Assembly (NCBI RefSeq): GCF_031928785.1
Contig: NZ_JARQAL010000002.1
Source: Enterococcus_C asini_A
GTDB lineage: Bacteria; Bacillota; Bacilli; Lactobacillales; Enterococcaceae
Strand: one strand, 5' to 3'
DNA length: 64,000 nt
This document shows, piece by piece, positions 8,804-18,900 of the stretch (its first letter is position 1; every line of letters begins with the position of its first letter). The translations under genes and the position numbers were made by a program. Under the pieces are notes generated by a model. The model was not told where the DNA came from. It was given only the letters and a program-made list of their open reading frames with translations, and did no database searches.

Positions 8804-8882
8804 TTGTCAAAATGTGAGAAGACAAGAAAGAGTTGTACTAGAAGCTTATCACTGTACAGTTACAAAAAACGGAGATGAGAAG

Positions 8883-9791
8883 ATGAACGAAAAACCTGAG
8901 TGGTTGAAAAAAATTACCAATTTACCAGAGATAAATCAAACAATAAAGTTTTTCGGTGGCCATCAGCAACGAGTTTCTGCAGGATGGAAGGCGGAGCGGG
9001 AGACTCATTTTGCCTTTGAAATTATGATTATCTTAGAGGGCGTGCAACATTCTGATTTCACGAGTTTTGCCTTTGACTATCCGGCGGGGTCAATCCTTCT
9101 GATTCCCCCAGGTCTGTCTCACGAAAATTCTTGTGGATCAAAAGAGGGGATGCGCTATTTTTGCGTGCATTTTGACATTGATGATCCGGAAATCCAGCAA
9201 AACCTTTTGATGTATTGTCCGTTGCTTTTGCAAGCAGACAATGAAGGCTACGATGAAATTCGCCAAGTGTTGTTAGCCTATGTGGCACTTTTGGACAAAG
9301 ATACCTTTACTTTGCGGGAACGTTTGTTAGTGGAACGGCTGTTGATTGACTTATTGATTGGGTTATTGGATTATGCCCAGCACGCTCAAAAAAGGATGGA
9401 GTCTTCTGATAGCTCAACATTGGTTTTAGGCAAGGCGATTGCAGATACTATTCAAACCAATTTTCGCACTTTTACTCAGTATCCTCAGGAAGAAAACCGA
9501 GAACTCTTGACGATGAAAAACGTGGCAGATGGGTTGAGTATTAGTGAAAGCACGATGCTTAAAGTCTTTAAAAAGGTTTTCTTTCATAGTCCCAAACAAT
9601 ATTTGGACGAACTGCGCTTTAACGAAGCCAAGTTCTTGTTGCATCAGCCAAAACTTGCTGTTGGGGAGATTGCAGAAGTGATTGGCTATCAAAATGCTTC
9701 TCATTTCTCCCGCCAGTTTAAACGCTGGAGTGGATTGTCGCCCAATGAATATCGGGAAATGAATCGAACACAATCAGAGCAACCTCATTAA
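8883..9791 (+). CDS. AraC family transcriptional regulator
   Basis: A 302-residue regulator with an N-terminal cupin-like sugar-sensing part (about residues 20-120, including FAFEIMIILEG and PGLSHENSCG) and a C-terminal AraC double helix-turn-helix (about 205-300). The family signature is visible as IGYQNASHFSRQFKRWSGLSPNEYR. The ATG at 8883 follows GGAG by eight bases; the longer frame from 8787 lacks a ribosome site and would run through the alaA terminator. The gene lies immediately upstream of, and parallel to, the xylosidase and sugar carrier genes, which it probably activates. The ligand is presumably a xylose-containing sugar, by inference from neighbours only. Confidence 0.9.
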   Translation: MNEKPEWLKKITNLPEINQTIKFFGGHQQRVSAGWKAERETHFAFEIMIILEGVQHSDFTSFAFDYPAGSILLIPPGLSHENSCGSKEGMRYFCVHFDIDDPEIQQNLLMYCPLLLQADNEGYDEIRQVLLAYVALLDKDTFTLRERLLVERLLIDLLIGLLDYAQHAQKRMESSDSSTLVLGKAIADTIQTNFRTFTQYPQEENRELLTMKNVADGLSISESTMLKVFKKVFFHSPKQYLDELRFNEAKFLLHQPKLAVGEIAEVIGYQNASHFSRQFKRWSGLSPNEYREMNRTQSEQPH

Positions 9792-9807
9792 GGGGTTGCT
9801 CTTTTTT
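9776..9807 (+). terminator. Terminator overlapping the end of the AraC gene
   Basis: AGAGCAACC pairs with GGTTGCTCT and is followed by six T. The 5' arm lies inside the last codons of the regulator gene, so the xylosidase is likely transcribed from its own promoter. Confidence 0.85.
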
Positions 9808-9853
9808 ACGGATAATGGTAAGAAATAGCCGTTTTATGATATATAACTGTCGT

Positions 9854-9896
9854 TTGAAATCGCTTATGATTAACTCGTAAACAAGAAACCGATTTC
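9854..9896 (+). promoter_or_regulatory. cre-like site and inverted repeat upstream of the xylosidase
   Basis: Bases 9854-9868 (TTGAAATCGCTTATG) agree with the catabolite-responsive consensus WTGNAANCGNWNNCW except at the last two specified positions. GAAATCG (9856-9862) and CGATTTC (9890-9896) also form a perfect seven-base inverted repeat with a 27-base gap. CcpA and AraC control of the xylosidase unit is inferred. Confidence 0.5.
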
Positions 9897-9968
9897 AGTA
9901 AGCGTCACCTTTTTAGAAAGAGTGTTACGAATTTGCTGAAATTAAGATGAAAGTGAGGAAATCATCAG

Positions 9969-11612
9969 ATGACAAGTATTCAAAATCCAATTATTCCGGG
10001 AATGGCTCCCGATCCTTCTATTATCCGTGTGGCGGATACTTACTATATTGCAACATCGACGTTTCACTGGACGCCGGGTATTCAAATTTTTCAGTCCCAA
10101 GATTTGGCGAACTGGGAATTAATTGATCAAGTAATGAAAGACGGAGAGGTTAATCTTAGAGGTACGAACACGCCTGCTGGTATCTGGGCACCCCATCTTT
10201 CCTATGATCAAGAGACCGAAACGTATTGGCTAGCTTATTCTCATATGGTAAACATGGCAGGTCGGGAGTTTAACTCTGACTCTTATGCCATGTGGGCGAA
10301 AGACATTCGAGGACCTTGGTCTGCCCCTATCTTCTTGACAGCTATCGGCTTTGATCCGGCTTTGTTTCATGATGAAGACGGCAAACACTATTTGACCATT
10401 TTGGAATGGGAAACCAGAGCAGGTTATCAAGCACCGGGACATATTGTGATTGCCCAGGTTGATTTGACTAATGGAGGTATTATTGGCGATTGGCAACGTG
10501 TCACTCAGGGCTTTACTACTCGAGGCTGTGCGGAAGCGCCACAGCTGTATAAACACGATGGCTATTACTATTTGCTATTGGCTGCTGGAGGTACCGGCTA
10601 TGCCCATGGTGTTGAAATCGGCCGTTCCCGGGAAGTCTTTGGGCCTTATGAAGCCCATCCTTCTGGGGAGCCCATCATCACGTCTAATCCTCGGCATCTA
10701 TTCTCTTTAGGGGATCCAGATGCAGGCCATTTTGAAATGTACAATCCTCAATCATTTATGCAAAAAGCCGGTCACGGTTCCTTAGTAGAAACAACCACTG
10801 GGGAATGGTACATCGCTCATCTGATGTCTCGACCATTGGAAAACACCTTGTTGAATCCATTAGGCCGGGAAACCTCGCTACAAAAGATGCATTGGCGTGA
10901 AGGTTGGTTGGAAATGGCAGATGGATCGAATCTAGCAAAGATGACCACACCGGGCATGGAGGGCGTGTCTTTAGGGGAAACCATTACCCATGAAATTCAA
11001 GAAGATTTCAATGGGGATTACAATGTAGCTTTTATGACCCCGTATCGGGAACAAACCACACAATGGGTAAACACCACTGAACGTCCCGGTTACTTACGTA
11101 TTCACGGAGAAAATTCCTTTTTCTCTCAAGTAAATCCAGCGATGATGGCAACACGGGCAACGAGCTTTGCTTACGATGTCCAAACCAAAGTAGATTTCAC
11201 ACCAAATCACTACTCAGAAACAGCCGGGGTAGGACTCTATTATGATTCCAACAACTGGTTGTATCTACACTTGGGTTATTCCGAAGAACAAGCTGCCACT
11301 GTATTGACAGTCTTGCAAGCAAAACTTGGAGAACGGATTGAATATCCAGACCAACGGATTTTTGCAGAACAGGAAATGGAATTAAAAATTAGCTATCGGT
11401 ACGGCATTGCCACTCTTTATTACAAAAAAGAGGGGGCGTGGCGGACTTTATTGGAAGACTTGGATGTTTCGTATTTGTCGGATGAAGGGGTCAATGGGGA
11501 GCCTGGGGAAATCGGTGGCTTTACCGGGTTGTTTAACTTTATTGGTTCGGTAGATGCTCACCAGCGGGATTCCTACGCGGATTTTGACTATTACTATGTA
11601 AAAAATAAGTAA
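9969..11612 (+). CDS. xynB: Beta-xylosidase, glycoside hydrolase family 43
   Basis: A 547-residue intracellular GH43 enzyme that removes xylose from short xylo-oligosaccharides. The five-bladed propeller comes first, with catalytic residues in the expected places: the base Asp in PGMAPDPSI, the modulating Asp in IGFDPALFHD and the acid Glu in GCAEAPQLY. A C-terminal beta-sandwich (from about residue 335, containing NPAMMATRATSFAYDVQTK and GVGLYYDSNNWLYLHLGY) is the usual xylosidase accessory domain. There is no signal peptide, so substrate must be imported, fitting the carrier gene 13 bases downstream. The start at 9969 follows GTGAGGAAATC. Arabinofuranosidase side activity is possible. Confidence 0.93.
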   Translation: MTSIQNPIIPGMAPDPSIIRVADTYYIATSTFHWTPGIQIFQSQDLANWELIDQVMKDGEVNLRGTNTPAGIWAPHLSYDQETETYWLAYSHMVNMAGREFNSDSYAMWAKDIRGPWSAPIFLTAIGFDPALFHDEDGKHYLTILEWETRAGYQAPGHIVIAQVDLTNGGIIGDWQRVTQGFTTRGCAEAPQLYKHDGYYYLLLAAGGTGYAHGVEIGRSREVFGPYEAHPSGEPIITSNPRHLFSLGDPDAGHFEMYNPQSFMQKAGHGSLVETTTGEWYIAHLMSRPLENTLLNPLGRETSLQKMHWREGWLEMADGSNLAKMTTPGMEGVSLGETITHEIQEDFNGDYNVAFMTPYREQTTQWVNTTERPGYLRIHGENSFFSQVNPAMMATRATSFAYDVQTKVDFTPNHYSETAGVGLYYDSNNWLYLHLGYSEEQAATVLTVLQAKLGERIEYPDQRIFAEQEMELKISYRYGIATLYYKKEGAWRTLLEDLDVSYLSDEGVNGEPGEIGGFTGLFNFIGSVDAHQRDSYADFDYYYVKNK

Positions 11613-11625
11613 AGGGGAAATTAGG

Positions 11626-12873
11626 ATGGAGATTACAATGAATAAATCAATTGCCTTAAAACGCTTAGTACCAGGATTAATTATTGGACCGGCTTCTTGG
11701 CTAGGACCATATATTGCGGCTTCTAGTTTGTTTTTGCCTTCTTTGATTCAACAAATTGATGGGCCTAATAAAATTCAGTTAGTTGCTTTGTTTTCGACTT
11801 GCGGAATGGTTGTGGCTGCATTGTCCAATATGGTGGCGGGTTACCTTTCTGACCGTACTCGTTCACGTTTTGGCAAGCGCACTCCTTGGTTAGTAGGAGG
11901 AGCCTTCTTCTTTATGGTGTCTATGATTTTGGCATCTTTTGCTCATCACATCCCGTTTTTATTGTTTAGCTGGATGTTGGGGCAAGTAGCCTTAAACTTT
12001 ATTGTGGCGCCCATGGTTGCTTGGCTGGACTTGGCTCCTGAAGACGGTCGGGCTACAGCTTCTGGCGCATACGGCGGCTTGGGGATGGCTTTGGGAAATA
12101 ATGGTTTTACGATTTTTGCAGCAATGTTTCTCGGGCAAGTTCGATTAGGCTTTATCATCTTTGGAGTCATTACCTTTGTAGGTACATTAATTGCGGCGGC
12201 GATTGTGGGAGAACCCGGAAATCTGGATGAGGAATCTACAACAAGTGTTAAAAAAGAAAAGAGTTCCCTTAAAGATTCCTTGAAAATCTTCCCAAGTTGG
12301 AAGGTAGGCCGGGATTACTACTTGGCCTTGATTGGAAAATTGTTCCAAGGAGTGGGGAACTTTGCAATTACGGGTTATTTGCTCTTTATCATGACCGATT
12401 TTCTAGGCAAGTCCACCGGTAGCACCCAGCAATCGATCCAGTTGATCAACACAATCATGTTGGTTTTTGGAATTGCTATGGGCTTTGTGGCTGGACCGTT
12501 AGCCGATAAGTTTAAAATCCTAAAATTACCGGTGGCTTTATCCACGATTTCTTTAGGGATTGGTGCTTTAAGTATGTTTTTCCTACAAAATGATGTGGGG
12601 ATCGTGATTTATGGTTTTGCCGCTGGTCTGGGCATGGGTGTCTGGAATTCTTTGGATAACTTGTTAAACTTAGAAGTAATTCCAGACAAAGAACGAGTAG
12701 CCTTCTTTTTAGGGGTTTATAATCTTGGGAATACCGTTACACAAGCTATTGCACCAGTTTTAGCAGCATTTGTCATTTCCCAATTTAGCTTCTCTGCTAT
12801 CTTTATCGTATCTTTCCTATTTTCCATGATTGGTGGTTTGTCCATTCTGTCGATTAAAACGGTAAAACGCTAG
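11626..12873 (+). CDS. MFS sugar transporter
   Basis: A 415-residue membrane protein with about twelve predicted helices and the major-facilitator loop motif in GYLSDRTRSRFGKRTPW between helices two and three, plus a related loop GPLADKFKILK in the second half. The central cytoplasmic loop (about residues 195-225) is charged. It follows the xylosidase by 13 bases and probably imports xylosides or xylo-oligosaccharides for it. Two starts are possible: ATG 11626 with AGGGG eight bases ahead, or ATG 11638 with GGAG six bases ahead; the first is listed. The substrate is inferred from context only. Confidence 0.85.
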   Translation: MEITMNKSIALKRLVPGLIIGPASWLGPYIAASSLFLPSLIQQIDGPNKIQLVALFSTCGMVVAALSNMVAGYLSDRTRSRFGKRTPWLVGGAFFFMVSMILASFAHHIPFLLFSWMLGQVALNFIVAPMVAWLDLAPEDGRATASGAYGGLGMALGNNGFTIFAAMFLGQVRLGFIIFGVITFVGTLIAAAIVGEPGNLDEESTTSVKKEKSSLKDSLKIFPSWKVGRDYYLALIGKLFQGVGNFAITGYLLFIMTDFLGKSTGSTQQSIQLINTIMLVFGIAMGFVAGPLADKFKILKLPVALSTISLGIGALSMFFLQNDVGIVIYGFAAGLGMGVWNSLDNLLNLEVIPDKERVAFFLGVYNLGNTVTQAIAPVLAAFVISQFSFSAIFIVSFLFSMIGGLSILSIKTVKR

Positions 12874-12887
12874 AGAAATTTTTTAAG

Positions 12888-12934
12888 AACAAGTAGCGGC
12901 CTCGTCTGAATTTAGACGGGGCCGCTTGTCTTTT
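12888..12934 (+). terminator. Terminator of the xylosidase-transporter unit
   Basis: A long stem with arms ACAAGTAGCGGCCTCGTC and GACGGGGCCGCTTGT, followed by TTTT. It also separates this unit from the convergent small gene. Confidence 0.9.
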
Positions 12935-12953
12935 CGTTCAATTTTTTGCCACT

Positions 12954-13145
12954 TTACTCTTCTAAACTTGAAAGCAACTCACACTGTTTCTTACTAACCA
13001 CCATGCGATTGGCGAATTTTTCACTGATTTCTTCATTTTTAGGTTCTAGAACATTGATTAAATAAGAATTTTGATATTCCTGTTCCACCCAACCGGTATA
13101 ACTTTCTTCTTGCCATTTAAAAATAACGTTTGCTTTCATTTCCAT
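12954..13145 (-). CDS. Small DUF2187-like protein (63 aa)
   Basis: A 63-residue protein on the minus strand that starts at 13145 with AGGGGG eight bases upstream. The pattern VIFKWQEESYTGWVEQEYQNS, then an acidic stretch and NRMVVSKKQCELL, resembles small KOW-like DUF2187 proteins of Bacilli. It is convergent with the sugar carrier and divergent from the XRE regulator. No function is known for that family; a nucleic-acid or ribosome-associated role is sometimes suspected from the fold. The family call is by eye, and I hold it at moderate confidence. Confidence 0.65.
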   Translation of the reverse strand: MEMKANVIFKWQEESYTGWVEQEYQNSYLINVLEPKNEEISEKFANRMVVSKKQCELLSSLEE

Positions 13146-13277
13146 TTTTCATGCCCCCTGTAATTCTCAAGTTTAAGACCAAAAAACCTCGATAAGAAGA
13201 ACGTTTTCAGGTATTATGTAATAAAACAGTACCAAAGTCTAATGCGAATCCGCATAAATCTGAAATGAGGTGACCAT

Positions 13278-14117
13278 ATGCAAACAATCTTGTCTTTTGG
13301 GGAAGTCTTAAAGTGTTTACGTAAGGAACGAAAACTGACTCAGAAAATGCTCTCCCAAGGCATTTGTTCCCAAAGTGTACTCAGCCGGATTGAAAACGAT
13401 GAAGAATTACCCAATGTTTTGGTGATGCAACAACTGTGTCAGCGCTTAGGGGTCACTATGGATCAAGTGATGAACATGCAGTCTGTGGAAATTCAACAGA
13501 TTCATCGTTTGTTTGAAGAAATGACTTATCTCTTTTTTCACAAAGAATACGAAGACTTGGCTCAAATCTTGGCGCATCCTAATCTTTTGAGTCAGATTTA
13601 TTTGGATACAGATTTACAACTGTACTATTATTTTTTAGGCAGTTGTCAGTTCTTTTTAGAAAAAAATACGGAGTTAGCTCTGCAATACTTGCAACAAGGC
13701 TTATCATGCACCTTTAAATTGGATAAATCCAATGTTTCCGCTATTGAAATTCAATTAATTAGCTGTATTGGGCGGGTGTACCAGGAACTAGAAGAAATGG
13801 ATTTGGCCCGAGAAAATTTGCAGTATAGTTTGAAACTTTTTCACGAAATGCCCGTTCAGCGTATTTCCAATATGGCGGCGAAAATTTTTTACAACCATGC
13901 TTATTTTTCTTATCATCAAGGAGAGATTCAAGAAGCGTGGGAACTTGCCAAAGAAGGCATCGCTGTCGCACAAAAGCAAAAAAGCTATTATTATTTAACG
14001 GATCTTTTTCAACTAATGGGAATGATTCACGATCAATTGGTGGAAGGTGAAGGGGGAGCGCAGTATTACCAGGCTTCTGAAGCAGTAAAATTCATTCGTT
14101 CCATCTCAAGATACTAA
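13278..14117 (+). CDS. XRE/TPR regulator of the RRNPP-like type
   Basis: A 279-residue protein with an N-terminal Cro/C1 helix-turn-helix (about residues 7-62, LRKERKLTQKMLSQGICSQSVLSRIEN) followed by a helical repeat region typical of TPR domains (about 70-275). This is the layout of Rgg, PlcR and related peptide-responsive regulators of Gram-positive bacteria. The ATG at 13278 has GAGGTGA seven bases upstream. No small secreted-peptide gene is recognisable beside it, so whether it binds a peptide is open. The next gene, nagA, begins 87 bases downstream with its own promoter-like sequence and need not be a target. Confidence 0.85.
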   Translation: MQTILSFGEVLKCLRKERKLTQKMLSQGICSQSVLSRIENDEELPNVLVMQQLCQRLGVTMDQVMNMQSVEIQQIHRLFEEMTYLFFHKEYEDLAQILAHPNLLSQIYLDTDLQLYYYFLGSCQFFLEKNTELALQYLQQGLSCTFKLDKSNVSAIEIQLISCIGRVYQELEEMDLARENLQYSLKLFHEMPVQRISNMAAKIFYNHAYFSYHQGEIQEAWELAKEGIAVAQKQKSYYYLTDLFQLMGMIHDQLVEGEGGAQYYQASEAVKFIRSISRY

Positions 14118-14204
14118 AAAATTTCAAAATGGTGTAGACCTTTCTTGACTATAAAAAGGATAAGTTGTAGGTTTAATTTAGTAAGAAAAAGGAGCGATTT
14201 GATC

Positions 14205-15353
14205 ATGAGAAAATTTTTGTATGCAGACAGGTTTTTTATGAACTCAGCGACTAGAGGTCCTGGCTATTTGGAAATTGTGGATGGAAAGTTTGGGGATTAC
14301 ACTGCTACTTTACCTAGTGGCGATCATGAAGTGATTGACAAGAGTGGCGCTTGGGTTGCCCCAGGTTTAGTGGACACCCATATTCACGGTTATAAAAACC
14401 ATGATGTCATGGACAATGATGCCGAAGGGCTGAAAGTGATGTCAGAAGGCTTGTTGGAATGTGGCGTTACTTCTTATTTACCAACGACATTGACTTCCAG
14501 TAAAGAACGCTTAAAAGACGTAGCGGCCACCATTGCTTCTGTAAAAGATGAAGTAACCGGTGCGAAGATTCAAGGAATTTACTTTGAAGGACCATTTTTC
14601 ACGGAAGAACACAAAGGGGCTCAAAATCCGATTTATTTTGGCGACCCAGACTTGGATACTTTCCATGAATGGCAAGACGCTGCCCAAGGTTTAATTAAAA
14701 AAATCGCTTTGGCACCAGAACGTAAAGGTGTGAAAGAATTTGTTTCTACGGTAACGAAAGAAGGCGTGGTGGTTTCTTTAGGTCACAGTAACGCCACTTT
14801 AGAAGAAGCCGGTAATGCAGTGGAAGCTGGTGCAAGTGTCTTTGTCCATGCTTATAACGGAATGCGGGGCTTAAATCACCGGGAACCTGGTATGGTAGGC
14901 GCATTACTAAGCTTGCAACACGTCTTTTCTGAATTGATCTGTGATGGTCACCATGTACATCCTCAAGCGGCCGAAATCTTAATGGAAAAAGCTGGTCATG
15001 ACCATGTAGCTTTGATTACGGACTGTATGATGGCTGGTGGGATGCCGGATGGCGACTACATCTTAGGGGAATTTCCTGTGGTGGTAAAAGAAGGTACTGC
15101 TCGTTTGGAATCTGGCAATTTAGCGGGTTCGATTTTGAAATTAAAAGATGCGATTAAAAATGTGGTGGACTGGGGAATTGCTACTCCAGAACAAGCAATC
15201 ATGATGGCTACGTGGGTACCTGCTGTCAGCTGTAAAATGGACGACGCTTGTGGCTTGATCAAAGCAGGTCGCGCAGCTGACTTTATTGTTTTAAATCCAG
15301 ATATGACCTTACAAGCAACGTATTTGGATGGCGAAGTTCGTTTTGAAGCGTAA
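14205..15353 (+). CDS. nagA: N-acetylglucosamine-6-phosphate deacetylase
   Basis: A 382-residue amidohydrolase that converts GlcNAc-6-phosphate to glucosamine-6-phosphate in amino-sugar use and wall recycling. Metal ligands and active-site residues are visible: HIHG in LVDTHIHGYKNHD, Glu in YFEGPFFTEEHKGA, His in SLGHSNATLEEA, His in FVHAYNGMRG and the catalytic Asp in ALITDCMMAGG. The ATG at 14205 follows AAAGGAG; the 60-base-longer frame has no ribosome site. TTGACT at 14144-14149 with a -10-like TAGGTT 17 bases on is a plausible promoter. The only terminator-like element behind it is the palindromic repeat beginning 18 bases after the stop. Confidence 0.95.
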   Translation: MRKFLYADRFFMNSATRGPGYLEIVDGKFGDYTATLPSGDHEVIDKSGAWVAPGLVDTHIHGYKNHDVMDNDAEGLKVMSEGLLECGVTSYLPTTLTSSKERLKDVAATIASVKDEVTGAKIQGIYFEGPFFTEEHKGAQNPIYFGDPDLDTFHEWQDAAQGLIKKIALAPERKGVKEFVSTVTKEGVVVSLGHSNATLEEAGNAVEAGASVFVHAYNGMRGLNHREPGMVGALLSLQHVFSELICDGHHVHPQAAEILMEKAGHDHVALITDCMMAGGMPDGDYILGEFPVVVKEGTARLESGNLAGSILKLKDAIKNVVDWGIATPEQAIMMATWVPAVSCKMDDACGLIKAGRAADFIVLNPDMTLQATYLDGEVRFEA

Positions 15354-15370
15354 TTTTTAAAGTTATGAGA

Positions 15371-15701
15371 AGGGGCTGTGACAAAAGTCGTATTCCAGTC
15401 CTCCGAACCGAACATTACTATACGTGAGACGAAAGCAAAAGACGAGACTCTTTCATGAAGGAACATAGGAAGAGTCTCGTCTTTTCATTTCTAAAAATTT
15501 CAAACGGTGACTAACCTTGATTTCATCAAGCTAAGTCACCGTAATTCACTTTTTCTCTGAACACGTATGGTAATGTTTCTTCTACGGACTGAAACACGAC
15601 TTCTTCACGATTAATTTTCAAACGTACATTTATTTGACTTAAAATCAAAACGTTCGCTATTTTTTGTTTATTAGTTACTTATGTCACATCCCCTTTTTTT
15701 T
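15371..15701 (+). repeat. Dispersed imperfect-palindrome repeat, copy A
   Basis: A roughly 330-base element whose ends pair: 15372-15388 with 15677-15693, 15 of 17 positions. A second nested helix pairs 15411-15426 with 15562-15577 over all 16 positions with one G-U. Inside are two hairpins: one with perfect 16-base arms at 15437-15452 and 15470-15485 followed by T, and one at 15505-15541 with inner stem CTTGAT-ttc-ATCAAG. The element starts 18 bases after nagA and ends in a T run, so it probably acts as its terminator. A homologous copy is at 24256-24581. Confidence 0.85.
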
Positions 15702-15943
15702 GTGTTTCGAATACTTTCACGGATGTTTGGCTTAAAGCGCATCAGGGGGCGGTTCCGCCTTTCTGATCAAAATATCGCTATTTCTATTAAATAACGATTA
15801 TCGAGGAAAACAAAGGACGATTTAGTTGGGATATGGTACACTTATAAATGAGAGAATCATTGGAATGAGTAGGCTGAATTTACGGCTAGTCTTTATTTAT
15901 TTTTTTAAAATGTAATCGTTATCTTTTGAAAGTAGGGATCTCT
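15702..15943. other. Intergenic, probable promoter region of the large permease gene
   Basis: About 240 AT-rich bases without a supported gene. A small imperfect hairpin lies near 15748-15772. An extended -10-like TGGTACACT occurs near 15834 and TATAAA follows it; no good -35 is seen. Confidence 0.4.
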
Positions 15944-18900
15944 TTGAAGAAAAAAGCTTTATTAAAAACCAGTTTCCGTGAGATTCGCAATTCTCCGGCA
16001 CGTTTTTTATCTATTTTAACCATCATCTTTTTAGGGGTGGCCTTTTTTGTTGGCATTGGCGCGACTGGCCCGGATATGATTGCTTCCGGACATGAATACT
16101 TCCACAAGCAAAAATTGGCAGATTTAAATGTGATTTCACCTTTAGGGTTAACGGATAAGGATTTGTCTTTAATTGAAGATACGAAAGAAGTAGCCACCGC
16201 ACAAGGGCAGTACATGTTGGATTTAGAATTAGCCGATAGCAATCAGGTGATTCGCTTTTTTGGCTATGACAAAAAAGATAAGCTGAATCATTATGTCGTC
16301 ACGAGCGGTCATTTACCAAAAAAAGCGGATGAAATTGCCTTAGATCAATTAGCAGAACACAATAAAGACTATAAACTTGGCGATACCTTTACCATTGGCA
16401 GTCAAGATGATCTGCCAAACCAATTAAAGACGCACACATTTAAAGTTGTGGGCTTTGTGAATTCTCCGGAGTATATCGAAAACTTAACCCGAGGCAATAC
16501 CAACGTGGGCGGAGGAAGCGTGGATTATTTTGCCTTGGTGGCCGCTGATCAATTTACCATGACTGTTTACAGTCGGATTTTGGTGGATTTTAAAAAAGAT
16601 GCCAGTGATACAGCTTATTCTACTGCTTATGAAAAAAAAGTCGCAACGGGGCAATCTGCCTTGGAGAAGAGCTTAAAGGATCGTCCAAAAGAGCGAGTGA
16701 CAGAAGTTCGCAATGACGCACAAGAACAATTAGCCGAAGCAAAAGCCCAAGTGGAGTCAGGACAAAAGGCTTTAGATGACGGAGCAGCCCAATTAGAAGA
16801 AGCCAAACAAAAGCTCACTGAAGGAAAAGCAGAAATTGCCAACAATCGAAATCTTTTGCAACAAAAAATTAGTGAAGGCCAAGCTAGTTTAGATCAAGCC
16901 AAAGCAGAACTAAACCAGCAAGCTCAAGAATTGGCAACGCAAAAGGCCACCTTGGAAACCAGTCGCCAACAGCTGGAAGCAGCTAAAGAGCAAAGTGAAC
17001 AATTACAGGAAAAACAAGCAGGTTATGAAAAATTGAAAGCAAGTCTACCTGAGTTACAGAAAATGCAAACAAGCCTTACTGAGCTTAGCAAGACCTTAAC
17101 CACGCTAGCCGATGCCAGTGATTTAAAACAAGCATTAGGGGCAGGCTTAGGAAGCGTTCAAAGTGCCAGTTCTGCTTTGCCTAATGAAGAGCTAAAACAA
17201 ATGATAGCCAGTTTGACGGCAGCCAGTACAAAAGAAGAAGTACTTACTACAGCTGAGGCCATAAAACAAGCCGCTATCGAAACTGGTGAACAAATCACCG
17301 AATTAAATCAGCAAATAACAGAAATTGAAACTGCCCAAGATCAGCTTTCTCCAGAAAATTTAGCCAATCAAGAAGCGCAATTACAAGCAGCTGAAGCCCA
17401 ACTGGCAGCAGGAGAAGCAGCAATTAATGAAGGTCGCCAGGAGATTGCCAGCAATCAAGCTGCGTTAAATACCGAAAAAGCCAATGGACAAGCGGCTTTA
17501 GATCAGGCCGAAGCTGACCTGGCTGCCAATGAAGCCTTTTATCAGGAAAATGTGGACAAGTACCAAGATGAAACGGCTAAAAACATGCCAAAACTCTTGG
17601 ATGCCCAACAATTGTTGAACAATCAAACCCGTAATTTAGCCGAATTGGAGCCAGAAGACTATCTTTATTCTGATCGCAATGAAAATCCTGGTTACACAGA
17701 ATACAAACAAAATTCCGACCGGATTTCTTCATTGGCGACGGTTTTTCCGATTATTTTCTTCTTAATTGCGGCATTGGTGAGTTTGACTACCATGAGTCGC
17801 ATGGTGGAAGAAAAACGAGGAGAAATCGGGACATTTCGCGCATTAGGTTATAAAAATCGAGAAATCGCCATTAAGTTTTTACTCTATGCCGCCATTGCGG
17901 GGATTTTGGGAACGGTGGCCGGATTAGCTTTAGGCTTTTACTTGTTCCCGTCGATTATTATTAATGCCTATGGCGCGCTGTATAATTTCCATGATTTCGT
18001 GACGCCTTGGTATGTCTCCTATGCCTTAATTGCCATTGTAGTGGCTTTGGTGTGTACGGTGGGCATTACCTTTGTCACATTGCGAATTGACCTCTTTAGT
18101 ACCCCGGCGGCACTTTTACGGCCTAAAGCACCGAAGTCTGGTAAAAGAGTCTGGTTGGAACGGATTCAACCAGTTTGGAGTCGTTTGAGCTTTATTCGTA
18201 AAGTTACGGTGCGCAATCTTTTCCGTTACAAGTCAAGGATGTTTATGACGATTTTTGGTATTGCCGGCTGTACTTCGATGATTGTCACCGGTTTTGGCTT
18301 AAGAGATTCCATTGGCGACATGGTACCTTTGCAATTTGAAAAGCTTTGGCGTTATCAAGCCGTGGTAACCTTTGAAGAGGAGATCAGTGATGAAAATCGT
18401 CAAAGTTATCAAGCTTCTTTAGATGAGTTGGCGCATTTTAAGAAGAGCATGCCTGTTTCGGCTGAGACGTTAACCGTTTCTGGTAAAGGGCAAACGCCAC
18501 AAGATGTTTCGGTGTATTTGCCAAAAGAAACCGAGGATTTAGGGAATTTTGTCTTATTTAATGACCGAAAATCAGGGGAGGTTTACCAGTTAGGCGATGA
18601 TGGCATTATCATTGATGAAAAACTAGGGGCGCTTTTTGATGTGTCAGTGGGCGACGAGATTACCCTGCGTTCAGCGGATCATGAGGATTTCCCAGCGAAA
18701 GTTGCTGCCATTGGAGAAAACTATACCGGTCACTTTGCGTATTTTTCACCGGCTTATTATGAAAAAGTTTTCCAAAAAGAACCGACTTACAACAGTGAAT
18801 TCTTACTCTTTACTCAGGAGTTGACAGACAAAGAAGAACAAGAGATTTCAAACAAGTTGATGAAGCAAAATGGAATCATCAATGTCACCTTTATGTCGGA

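Noticed and set aside
13278..14117. A linked peptide pheromone gene for the XRE/TPR regulator
   Set aside because: I examined the flanks for a short secreted-peptide frame with a ribosome site and saw none.
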